From a bacterium (GTDB lineage Bacteria; Armatimonadota; Chthonomonadetes; Chthonomonadales; Chthonomonadaceae), in NCBI GenBank assembly GCA_021777995.1, contig JAJYCW010000002.1:1-64000 (forward strand): 64,000 nt of DNA. The letters run 5' to 3'. The position numbers and the translations under genes were made by a program. Positions 9,143-18,963 of this stretch are shown in pieces (the first letter of the stretch is position 1; every line of letters starts with the position of its first letter). The notes beneath the pieces were generated by a model. The model saw only the letters and a list, made by a program, of their open reading frames with translations, was not told the origin of the DNA and did no database searches.

Positions 9143-10459
9143 TTAATCGGCGCGTGGGGCACCGGCGTCCACGTTGGGCAACCACGGTGTTTGGGGCTTC
9201 GTGTTCATGAATGGTCGCTCAAAGCACAGATGAAAGCCGTAAGCGCAGGTTATAGCAAGTGCGGGCGCCGCGCAGAAGGTCACCACAGGCAATAACCTGG
9301 CCCAATGTTCATGGCTGGCGGTTATTGCAAATGCCAAATCGAAAATAGGCACGTGTATAAGGTAGAGGCTATACGAGAATCCGCCCACAAAAACGAGCGG
9401 TCGAAGGGTGCTAAAGCGGGTCACCAAGGTTGTACGGTTTTGGTTGAGGGCAGACGTACCAGCAATTAGAAGGCAAGAAAATCCTGCGGCAAACAGTGCC
9501 CCCATTAACCAGAATCGATAAGATGATTTATCCAGGAGCCATATCAGACCGATCCCATGGCTTTTTCCTTGCAGTGCGTAACACAATACCATCAGTCCCA
9601 AGAACAGCCATCCGATAAAATTGAACCGCATTTTCTGCAACCAACGATATCGTTCATGGTTAATACTAAGTTCCGCGGCCACCATACCGCAAGCAAATGG
9701 CCCTACGTACCAGCCCTCCAGTCCCAACAACCAAGGGGCAAAAAACAGCGAGCCAAGCCCAACAATCCAAGCAAACGCAAGCGCAGAGGCCAGCCCGAAT
9801 TTGCGCCACAAAGGTAATAATAAGAGTGGCAGCAGAAAATAGATCTGCCATTCCACTGCGATGGACCACAAAGGGCCATTTATTTTCTCAAACCATAACG
9901 CGCTGCGGTTGTGGAGCAGAAGCAGATGCGACACGATGACGCCAGGAGCAAGTACGGGGAACTGGTTGTTCCACCAATTCTCACCGCCCGTCCAATTCGC
10001 CACTCTGTGGACCCATGGCGTAAACGCCATGACCACTACGGAAAATACTAGCGCCGCATAGTATGGTGGTAAGATCCGTTTAGCGCGCCGGAGGATGTAC
10101 CTGCCAAACCCGCCTTGTAATTTCACCCCGCTACCTGTACAGATTGGGATGGATAGTACGTAGCCGGACAGAACGATAAACGCCACGACTGCTAGAGTGG
10201 CGTAATGAAAGAAGATGGAACTTAGGAACGATACCGAAATTGCAAGAGGTTTCGGCAAGTCGGCCTTCCACGGATTGACATGGGAACCAAGAATAATAGC
10301 ATGCCAGCCCATGACCCATAGTGCGGCGAATCCTCGAATACCGTCAAGGTACGTGAGATGAGGTCGCGTCCGTTGGTTTGAGGAGATAATGGGATCCTGT
10401 GTCACTTTAGAGGCCACCTTCGATGTATAAAGTATTGCTCTATAATACCCGCCCACCAT
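9143..10459 (-). CDS. Membrane acyltransferase, OafA/acyltransferase-3 family
   Basis: A 438-residue polytopic membrane protein of the acyltransferase-3 family (PF01757). The family hallmark YLDGIRGFAALWV is at about residue 36, followed by a His in the first membrane segment. Later come the RRAKRILPPYYAAL block and PLWSIAVEWQIYFLLPLLLL, then FVGGFSYSLYLIHVPIFDL near residue 360. Such enzymes put acyl (often acetyl) groups on surface polysaccharides using cytoplasmic acyl donors. It runs opposite to the neighbouring operon. The annotated ATG at 10459 gives about 30 polar residues before the first segment; a later start is possible. Confidence 0.88.
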   Translation of the reverse strand: MVGGYYRAILYTSKVASKVTQDPIISSNQRTRPHLTYLDGIRGFAALWVMGWHAIILGSHVNPWKADLPKPLAISVSFLSSIFFHYATLAVVAFIVLSGYVLSIPICTGSGVKLQGGFGRYILRRAKRILPPYYAALVFSVVVMAFTPWVHRVANWTGGENWWNNQFPVLAPGVIVSHLLLLHNRSALWFEKINGPLWSIAVEWQIYFLLPLLLLPLWRKFGLASALAFAWIVGLGSLFFAPWLLGLEGWYVGPFACGMVAAELSINHERYRWLQKMRFNFIGWLFLGLMVLCYALQGKSHGIGLIWLLDKSSYRFWLMGALFAAGFSCLLIAGTSALNQNRTTLVTRFSTLRPLVFVGGFSYSLYLIHVPIFDLAFAITASHEHWARLLPVVTFCAAPALAITCAYGFHLCFERPFMNTKPQTPWLPNVDAGAPRAD

Positions 10460-10979
10460 GTAACCAGACGACTATCCCAATGTGGTTGAATTTACCAACT
10501 AAGGCCCAATTGCCCAGAACTTGTAAACACGACTAAACCGAAGATCCAAAAACAATCGGCGCCGTCGGATTATGTAAACCACTCAATTTTGAACAAATAG
10601 CGTGGGTTCACGATACGGTCGTTAACGACGTTCGATGCGCCACAAGCCCCCGATGGTAGGGCAACCTTGGGGAATTCAATGTGGGAACGTAGTGGTCCCA
10701 GTCCATTTTGCTTTGGTCACTTCTGCAAGGCATATTGATAGAACTCGATCCGTTAATTTCGGTGATAGCCCACGCCTAAGGTCCGCATGGCAAAATCTTG
10801 TTAATTGGAATATGGTTGAATTATCTAAAGGTATGGCTACAACACCTCCGCAATCAGACCTCGGGGTGTTACAATAACGCGCCGATCACGTCCCCATGTC
10901 GCGGTTGAAGTCAATAGCCAATAGTACGACAGGCATGTTTTCAATGGGCCACGAGCCGGTACACAGAGGAATGTCGGCC
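10460..10979. other. Gene-free stretch upstream of acyltransferase remnant
   Basis: About 520 bp with no recognisable protein in any frame. It must hold the promoter of the minus-strand acyltransferase. The stretch is adjacent to decayed coding sequence and probably consists of degraded DNA of the same locus. Confidence 0.4.
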
Positions 10980-11490
10980 CCTATGCGAGCAGCCACCTCA
11001 TACCTCGACGGCCCGCTTGGACTTGCCGCCCTGTACGTCTTGCTAGACCAATGCAGCGCCATTACTAAGACGGTGACGACAGAAGGTGAGGTCCTCCCCT
11101 GTCCAATATCCCAATTGGAGCACGTCCTCTATTCTTTTATATTTAACCACTGTAGTTTGGCGGCTGCGATTTTAATTGGCTATTTGCCTACATTCTATTG
11201 CTTGCTGTTGCAAGATCGCACGCACTTGATATTCGCGGCGGATCAGTTGGCTGCACTGTTAGGCGCCTTAACCGGATATTCCCGCCTTGTTTTTCTGCCA
11301 CGGTGTTATGGTTGTTATTACTTTGGGCTCTTCCGGCATTTGGCGTGCGTACATCTCTAGCGCCCCAGCATGTTACAATGGTTCAATCCTCCTGCCCAGT
11401 GATATAGTATCGCACCTGTTTTTGGTACATAACCTCTGGTCAAACCACGATGCCCTGTGGGTCTTAATTTGAATGGACTGAGAATTAATC
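10980..11490 (+). pseudogene. Decayed acyltransferase-3 gene (N-terminal half, several frameshifts)
   Basis: Three plus-strand frames, read in turn, give the conserved blocks of an OafA-type acyltransferase in the right order. These are SYLDGPLGLAALYV near 11000; FNHCSLAAAILIGYLPTFY near 11140-11200, matching the FHxxxxAVxxFIVLSGY block; RRLNRIFPPCFSATVLW near 11260-11320 in another frame; VSHLFLVHNL near 11406-11440; and LWVL, then after one more shift FEW at 11471-11482, matching the PLWSIAVEWQ block. At least two frameshifts and a stop break the gene, and the C-terminal half is absent. It cannot make a functional enzyme. Confidence 0.75.
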
Positions 11491-11704
11491 GTTATAGTGT
11501 ACAATTTTGTAGGTTCGGCGCAATTCACGTTAAATAGGGCACCCGGTGAGTGTTTCGTGAGGAATCCAGGTCCGCTAACCGGGCATCCCTGCCTGTTTTC
11601 GTCCCTAATTATTGGCAGTAAAATCGCCACTATCATCGTGTGCACGCGATCTTTCGCGTTTCTGAGATCGACCATTGCCAGCTCAATTGGGCTTTACAGG
11701 GTAA

Positions 11705-12694
<990 letters not shown>

Positions 12695-13529
12695 GAATAC
12701 GACGCTGGCCGCCGCGTATTAACTGGATAAAGGCGCCGACAGGTTTGAACCCACCACCCGAAAGAGCGATTATTAGCGGGCCTGCGGCCTATCAACCGCA
12801 CTGGCGCGCTAACCGCACCCATTGCGTCGCCAAAAACAGTTGGCCACAATGAGAGACGTAAAGCGTGCCTACAACATTGCGGGTTGTGCGCAAACCAGAG
12901 GGTTCGCGTCTACATTCGCACAGTTTTTGCCGATAGTTGGTCGTTCGCACCGCGGTGTGCCTAAAACTTCTGTTGAGTACGGCTCTACGCTGCGGAGAGT
13001 GAACGTGACGTAAGCCGGCTGAGCGGACGACTAAACATGCGCATAGCATTCCTAACCGCGCGGCTGATTAGTATTGTAGATCAGCTAAAGCACTCCCTTT
13101 CGGGCGTTGTCTGCGCAATGATCAGTAAGCTGACCCACTTGGCAAGATGTGCCGTTGGTGTTTGTGCCTGGGCACCACTGGCAATGGCTTACACAATATG
13201 AGGGTGCCTGTAATCCTGAGCAATAAATGCAGACCAAGTCAACGGCACCGGTTGTACGCCTTGATGCCGACCTATGGTTTGTATTTGCCCAAGGGGATGT
13301 ACTAACCAAAGTGTTTCTGGCAATGAAGAAGAGCGCAACAACCGGTGCCACCCATCGACTGTTGGAACAATCGCATTTGCCTTCCGGTTTGCACTTGTCG
13401 ACCACCCACCGAACAAGCCCATAATACGGAAATCGTGATTGGGAGTGCACGTAACCAAACGGCTACAATTCAATCAGCATCCCCACCGTACAAACGTAAG
13501 CGTGAAAACCGCGTAGCGAATGCAGGTAG
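12695..13529. other. Gene-poor stretch, probably degraded coding DNA
   Basis: About 835 bp with only short, unrelated open frames on both strands. I recognise no protein family. It lies between gmd and the truncated acyltransferase, so part of it may be the unrecognisable remains of that gene's 5' end. Confidence 0.4.
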
Positions 13530-14405
13530 GTCTGTGAAACGGTAGGCAAGGCGTTGGTGGCGTCACTGCTGTTCATCTGGTTGCTTCCTGCCATCGGTGT
13601 ACCTATTGCCCTTATGCCGTGGCACAACCTGGTTGCCGGTTCCTTCCTACCAGGTAGTATCGTGTCGCACGTGCTATTGGTACACAACTTGACACCGTGG
13701 ATAGCGACGATCGATCCACCTATGTGGAGCGTGCCGGTTGAGTGGCAGATCTATTTTCTATTCGCCCTTCTTATGCTGCCCCTATACCGCAAAACTGGCG
13801 ACATGGTTTTGCTGGTGGTGACTTTCGGCATATTTTTGCCCCTTGGGCTTTTCGTGAAACCATTTACGCAGAGCCATTCATGGTTTGTAGGGCTGTTCGC
13901 AATGGGGATGGTGGGCGCACGCATCAACTTTTCACCAGATAAGCGCTACGAAAAGTTGCGATCGTGGCGCTTTTGGCGTCTCCTGGCAGCCGGCGCGTTC
14001 GTGCTTATTCTGGTTTCCATTGTATCAGAGCTAAAACTTCACCTGCTGCCAGACACCCCCTCCATTCCGGAGATACTCACGGGTGTCGCCACGGTCAGTT
14101 ACATCATCGCCACCACGCAGGCAGTGGCCACGGGAACGCGTCCAGGTAGATGTCATTGGGTACTTACCCGGCGGCCGGTAGAGATTCTAGGCGTGTTCTC
14201 CTACAGTCTCTACTTAATCCACGATCCTGTGCTCGAGCTGGTGAGCTATTACTACCGCGTTTCCGGTCTCACTGGTACGATGCGCTATTTCCTGTTTCCG
14301 ACTACCAGCATACCGCTAGCGCTTTGCGTAGCATACGGCTTTCACCTCATTTTCGAAAAGCCGTTTTTACCAGCCGGTCTGCGCCTGCCACCGAAGGGTT
14401 CGTAA
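13530..14405 (+). pseudogene. 5'-truncated acyltransferase-3 gene
   Basis: An open frame of about 290 residues matches the C-terminal two thirds of an OafA-type acyltransferase: PGSIVSHVLLVHNL, PPMWSVPVEWQIYFLFALLML, EILGVFSYSLYLIHDPVLEL, and AYGFHLIFEKPFL at the end. The N-terminal third is missing. There is no LDGxRGxAAL block with its membrane His, and a stop TAG at 13527 closes the frame upstream. A TTG at 13554 could start translation, but the product would lack the catalytic segment. It is therefore called a pseudogene. It overlaps in homology with the remnant at 10980-11490, so the two are separate copies, not halves of one gene. Confidence 0.7.
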
Positions 14406-14699
14406 CGCGCCGCCACCGTAACATCGTACGCGGCAGGTATTGGTCGTCGCGCTGGCGAGCCGCATCTCTGCCCGATTAGGCGGTTACCGCTATGGACAGG
14501 GTGCGAGCAGATTTACCACGCGTCCATAGATCATCATCAGGCTATAGCGGCATTGGTTTGCGCACCACACGCCCAATTCCAGGCTCGCCTTCACGCGCCT
14601 CTGGCCAATATTGAGTTGACCGTGGCAGCAAATAGTTTGAACACCTATCTCGTGCATACCCGCTCTGGGACGCGACGCGTTCTCGGTAACAGACTTGCT

Positions 14700-15917
14700 T
14701 CATTGAACTTGCGAACTCTGAGCAGTCGCCTTCTGTGCCTCACCGCTAGATTCTCCCGGGGTAACGGCCCGTTCTTCGACCATTCGGTTCTGTGCGCCAG
14801 CGCTGAGAAAATGGCGTTCAACTAATACGAAAAACAGCCAGCTAAAGAAGACGGCTAATGGAATATCCACTAAAAACATCACTGGGATGTAATGCCCCGG
14901 CAGTACACGTTTTAATAATGCTGTGGTTGCAGCTGTAATGGGCAGGTGTACTAGGTATAGGCTGTAGCTAAACGTACCTATAAATGCAAGCCATTTTAAA
15001 GCTTTTTGCTGCATTAGCGCACGGTCGTAAGGATGCAGGACTACCAAACAACCACTGAACAGAATAATCAGTAGCGCGTTATCACCATAAATAGTGTGTG
15101 ACAGCAGGCTTTCAGAACGGAGGATCAATAATGCCTGTGCCATCAACATATACAAACCCAGGCGAACAGCACCTACATTGCTTTTATCGCGTATCATATG
15201 GTAAACCACAACACCCATACCAAATGCAGGCCATAGGTCGAACGGATACGGCGTGTGCCCGGGAAATACCAAATCGCAACAGATGCATACGAGGGTAATT
15301 GCATGTAGCCGATAAAGAAGACCGAGCTCTGATTTTACGCCCCAAATAGCCGCCCCGGTGACAACGTAGAATGCAATTTCGTAAGCCAATGTCCAAGAGA
15401 CTACCAAGAGAGCGTCCGAGCCGGGGAAGAGGTGATATCCCAGCGTAAGGTTTGCAGCGAGGTTATAAGGTGAAAGATTGAGTGCACCATGAGAAACTGT
15501 GGTGCTGTGCCGAATTAGATGGTGATCAACCATGTAATAGGCTGTGGACATTACGGCCAGGTTCAAAAAAAATGCTGCGATATAGGTTGGATAGATTCGC
15601 CTAAGTCTCGCATTTAGGAAAACACTCGTTCCCGTACCGCGTGCAATGCACCTACATGCCGCGTGACAGATACAAAACCCGGAAATAACGAAGAATATCC
15701 ATATTCCCGCTCCGCCGCATCCTATTACCGTCCAGAAGGCCGTGCGCAACGATGGGGTCGCCGGTTTATAAAGGTAATGATCCGTGTAGTACGTCCCACC
15801 TATGTGCCTAAAAACAACCAAAATGGCCGCTATTGCTCGCCAGACATCCAACGTTTTATAGGTGGCAATGGGGGCTAATTTGCGCGGCTCAGTGCATGCA
15901 ACGTCATCTGCGATCAT
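14700..15917 (-). CDS. Membrane acyltransferase, OafA/acyltransferase-3 family
   Basis: A 405-residue polytopic protein of the acyltransferase-3 family. The N-terminal block TLDVWRAIAAILVVFRHIGG (residues ~23-42) has the conserved Arg and the membrane His. WIFFVISGFCICHAA and LRRIYPTYIAAFF follow, then the conserved VVSWTLAYEIAFYVV block and FIGTFSYSLYLVHLPI near residue 330. The start is ATG 15917. It probably O-acylates a surface glycan. It is on the strand opposite to the main operon and stands alone. The roughly 294 bp after its stop (14406-14699) hold no recognisable gene. Confidence 0.85.
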   Translation of the reverse strand: MIADDVACTEPRKLAPIATYKTLDVWRAIAAILVVFRHIGGTYYTDHYLYKPATPSLRTAFWTVIGCGGAGIWIFFVISGFCICHAACRCIARGTGTSVFLNARLRRIYPTYIAAFFLNLAVMSTAYYMVDHHLIRHSTTVSHGALNLSPYNLAANLTLGYHLFPGSDALLVVSWTLAYEIAFYVVTGAAIWGVKSELGLLYRLHAITLVCICCDLVFPGHTPYPFDLWPAFGMGVVVYHMIRDKSNVGAVRLGLYMLMAQALLILRSESLLSHTIYGDNALLIILFSGCLVVLHPYDRALMQQKALKWLAFIGTFSYSLYLVHLPITAATTALLKRVLPGHYIPVMFLVDIPLAVFFSWLFFVLVERHFLSAGAQNRMVEERAVTPGESSGEAQKATAQSSQVQ

Positions 15918-16189
15918 CTAAACGCCTTGTGTTAAATGGTTAGTGCCATTACAGTTATCTTGTAATAAGTAATTCTCGGGTACAGCGGTTATTATACCGT
16001 GAAGACAAAATGGCCGCCTCCGTATTCAACGAGGGAGGCCAACCGCATCGACCTGCCGCTAGATGATCTCCGTTTCGGCAATAATACGCATATCGCAATT
16101 TGGAATTATGGCATTAATCCTGCAGAACAGCTGCACCAACCGTCAGCCACTGCGCCAAAACCGCCGGTCTAAAATTTAGCCGGGGCCGC

Positions 16190-16543
16190 CGGCAAGGGGG
16201 TGCCTTGGGATGCGGCTTGTGCCAAGCATGCGCCTATCGTATACCGTGCCTTGTTACAAACGTGGGTGGTCTGACGACAACAGTGAACGATAATGTAAAT
16301 GGTCTTGTTATAGAGGCGCCATTCGCCCCCGAGGTCGTTACCGCAAGACTTAAGAATATTATTTCCAACGCGGCCGAATACCGTACGCTGGCTATCGGCG
16401 CTCTTGAAAAGTACGCCCGGAGATTATACTGGATAACCACAACAGATGAGTTCCTGGCTTCAGTGGGGCCAATAGTTGCCGCTCACCAGGTTGGTCAGCA
16501 GGCGCGCGCAACGAGCGGCAATGGCTTACCGGCGGGTTATTAG
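16190..16543 (+). pseudogene. Glycosyltransferase GT4 C-terminal fragment
   Basis: An open frame of roughly 115 residues matches only the last part of a GT4 enzyme. CAYRIPCLVTNVGGLTTTV corresponds to the A-x-G-x-PVI-x-x-x-x-GG stretch after the E-x7-E motif, and VNGLVIEAPFAPEVVTARL corresponds to the following N-G-L-L-V region. The E-x7-E motif itself and everything upstream are missing. A protein from ATG 16205 would have no acceptor domain. It is a remnant of a deleted glycosyltransferase. The 15918-16190 stretch upstream shows no gene. Confidence 0.65.
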
Positions 16544-17017
16544 CCCGTAGGTACCCTTGCCCGCTATTGGCTTGCCGGTGGTTGGTGCAGTGGTTGACGA
16601 CCGGGAAGACGTCGCCGGTGCAGCGCCCTTGGTGCCTGCCTTTGAACGCATCGTGCACGCAGTGCGACGGTCCCGTTCTGCATGACAGGGTTAGTGATGC
16701 AGTTGTCATCACGAATTATCGGCGTGGTACCGTTCTTCGGAGCTAAGGCAAGTTGGCATGGTTTTTGCTAGTACTAATGATTAAACAGTTAAAATGATTC
16801 AACGCGGCTCGTGCCCGATTTAATTGTGCAGTAGTATAACGACGCGATGGCGGCGACATTGGTTTATTGTCTAAAGATAACGGCGAGTTAATTCCGGTAT
16901 CGTCTCTCCGACGTTGCGATTTAGTTAATTATTTGTTTGTTGAGTTAGGCGTACATACAGAAAATTTAGTCACTCATTTGACGACCGTTGCGCCTATCAC
17001 TAATGGGGCAGCTTACC
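16544..17017. other. Gene-free stretch before an acyltransferase
   Basis: About 470 bp without a recognisable gene. The right half is AT-rich and must contain the promoter of the acyltransferase at 17018. No clear -35/-10 pair was identified. Confidence 0.35.
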
Positions 17018-18190
17018 ATGGAAATCGTAGCAACAAAATCATGCTCACGCCTGTTTATTCCCTTCCTAGATGGCCTTCGCGGTCTGGCAGCACTCTATGT
17101 CTGCTGCCACCATTACATCGGCTTTTTGCCACTCCGCGGCGGCAGCAGCATCGTACGAATATTTCCAATCCTATTCCATTTCGGTCACTCTGCAGTCAGC
17201 CTATTTATTGTATTATCAGGTTTTAGCCTTATGCTGCCTGTTGTTCAGAACCAGGGAAGACTACGTGGCGGCTGGCAGTCATTTATCAAGAGGCGTGCGC
17301 GGCGCATTCTCATACCCTTCTATCCTGCACTTTTCATCTCTAGTTTGGTGGTGCTCGCCAGCAATCCGGCTCCGCCACATGACCTGATATATCCGATCCT
17401 CGCAAATTGCTTGCTTCTACAGAATGTATTGCCTAACCTGCACAGCATAAACGTTGCATTTTGGTCGGTTGCCACTGAATGGCAAATCTACTTTTTACTG
17501 CCGTTTGTCTTTGTGCCGCTATGGATGTGTAGCGCAAATCGAAGGGCTGTCATACTCATCGTAGGATTCCTAATTGGTGTGGTCTGCTTTGTAGTTAATA
17601 GCTACTATCTGGCAGTCGCCTGTTTTTGGTACGCGGGTTTGTTTGCACAGGGTATGGTGGCTGCAGACATCGCATACCAGATGATAGTCAACGGCCGGGT
17701 ACCGTTGAGGTTCTCGTCGAAACTGTCCGGCCTGGCCGTAGCGGCCATCACGCTTTACATTGCGACATGGAAACTAGTGGATGCGGGCAACAGCAATGCA
17801 GGAGTTGGACCGCAACATTGGCATCAGTTCTATTTGAGTGTAGCGCTACGGGATACGTTTCTAGGTACGCTGTCCTGTTGCACGATCCTCTATCTTATTG
17901 CACGGGTCGTTTCGGCGCGTACGCCGAAGGACAAGGGCCTGGCCGTGGGTATACTCGAGTCACGGCCTCTCAAAACACTCGGAAGCTTCTCATACAGCCT
18001 GTACCTTACTCATGGCATAGTACTTATGTGCCTGGACCATGCCATTGACATGCACAGTTTGCCGCCTGCTGCCCAGCTTGTGGTTGAAATCTTTGGTGTA
18101 ATTGCCTCCGTCTGTTTCGCCTATGGCTTCTATCTTGTCTTCGAACGGCCAGTGGTCACGCAACGCGTTACAACCAGGCAATTTGCATAG
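17018..18190 (+). CDS. Membrane acyltransferase, OafA/acyltransferase-3 family
   Basis: A roughly 390-residue polytopic acyltransferase-3 family protein. FIPFLDGLRGLAALYVCCHH holds the conserved Arg and His pair of the first membrane segment. The blocks HSAVSLFIVLSGFSLMLP, RRARRILIPFYPALF, VAFWSVATEWQIYFLLPFVF and TLGSFSYSLYLTHGIVLM follow in the standard order, ending AYGFYLVFERPVV. ATG 17018 is preferred (GGGG at 17005-17008); in-frame starts at ATG 17003 and TTG 16988 cannot be excluded. It probably acylates the polysaccharide made by the locus. It is more similar to the decayed copies at 11 and 13.5 kb than to the minus-strand one at 14.7 kb. Confidence 0.87.
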   Translation: MEIVATKSCSRLFIPFLDGLRGLAALYVCCHHYIGFLPLRGGSSIVRIFPILFHFGHSAVSLFIVLSGFSLMLPVVQNQGRLRGGWQSFIKRRARRILIPFYPALFISSLVVLASNPAPPHDLIYPILANCLLLQNVLPNLHSINVAFWSVATEWQIYFLLPFVFVPLWMCSANRRAVILIVGFLIGVVCFVVNSYYLAVACFWYAGLFAQGMVAADIAYQMIVNGRVPLRFSSKLSGLAVAAITLYIATWKLVDAGNSNAGVGPQHWHQFYLSVALRDTFLGTLSCCTILYLIARVVSARTPKDKGLAVGILESRPLKTLGSFSYSLYLTHGIVLMCLDHAIDMHSLPPAAQLVVEIFGVIASVCFAYGFYLVFERPVVTQRVTTRQFA

Positions 18191-18266
18191 CGTGTGCGTT
18201 GCAGTTACGGTTACCCGTTTGGGCGCCGGGGATTCACCTTTAGAGGGCGATGGGCGCGCCGGTCAG

Positions 18267-18800
18267 TGAGGTACAACAGTTACCTTAATGCTGGCGAGTG
18301 GTGTTGCCGTTCCTGCGGCCAGGTCGTAAGCAACACCGGGTGATAGTGCTCGCCTCCCGGCATTGGACGCCGGCGGTGTTGTAGTCTTACCTTCCACGGC
18401 CATCGAACCGTGGTGCAGGATAATTCAACGAACCCCCTTAGGCTGGAAATAGCTGGCAGGTATTGAGCTCGTTATTGGTAGGCGCTACTGAGCAGGATTG
18501 CACAAACCTTTCAAAAGCTTACATAGGCTACCACGGCCGCCCGGCGGCGATAACCGCCCCTGGCGTGCTGGCTGACGCCTGGCGTGTAGGTACCGTCGCC
18601 GTTTTACAGCAGGGTACTGCTTGCCGAAGCCCCCGTGAAGAGCCCGCCAGTTAGCGCGCCACCGCTGCCATCGCTCACGCGCTGGTCACCACCATCGTAC
18701 GCGTAGTTTACCACCGACCCACCGGGCATAACGCTGGACGTTACCCCGTTGGGTCTACAAGCACAAGCTGGCTGCTGCCGCAGTGGGCGTACCGGCTGCT
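18267..18800 (-). pseudogene. Remnant of a secreted repeat-type protein
   Basis: No intact gene lies between 18191 and 18963. The minus strand carries two stretches that read like parts of an extracellular Gly/Thr/Ser-rich protein. One is SVMPGGSVVNYAYDGGDQRV then SDGSGGALTGGLFTGASAS, a stop, then NGDGTYTPG (about 18750 down to 18560). The other is TTTPPASNAGRRALSPGVAY running to SIKVTVVPH and a stop at about 18267. The composition is typical of bacterial surface or Ig-like repeat proteins. In-frame stops and loss of continuity mark it as decayed. The family was not identified, so confidence is low. Confidence 0.35.
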
Positions 18801-18912
18801 ACCTGCCTGCGCTACGTCGTTGCAAAGGGAGCGCCCTATGGTCGCGCAGCAGGACCCCTGGCCTAGCCACACCAGCCATATGCCCCTAACCAGAACTGTT
18901 ATATCCATTGTA

Positions 18913-18941
18913 TTGACAAATAATTAGATTTACGTTATAAA
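18913..18941 (+). promoter_or_regulatory. Near-consensus sigma-70-type promoter of the M48 protease gene
   Basis: TTGACA at 18913-18918 and TATAAA at 18936-18941 are separated by exactly 17 bases. Transcription would begin near 18948, only about 16 bases before the first possible start codon, so the leader is very short. Confidence 0.75.
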
Positions 18942-18963
18942 TAAACCTAATAATGACTCAGAG

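Noticed and set aside
12792-13473. Several overlapping open frames of 60-120 codons
   Set aside because: No family match, no ribosome-binding sites, and overlapping frames on both strands. Treated as degraded DNA.
13530-14405. Considered as the C-terminal half of the gene broken at 10980-11490 by insertion of gmd
   Set aside because: The two pieces overlap in homology by about 60 residues and differ in sequence, so they are separate copies.
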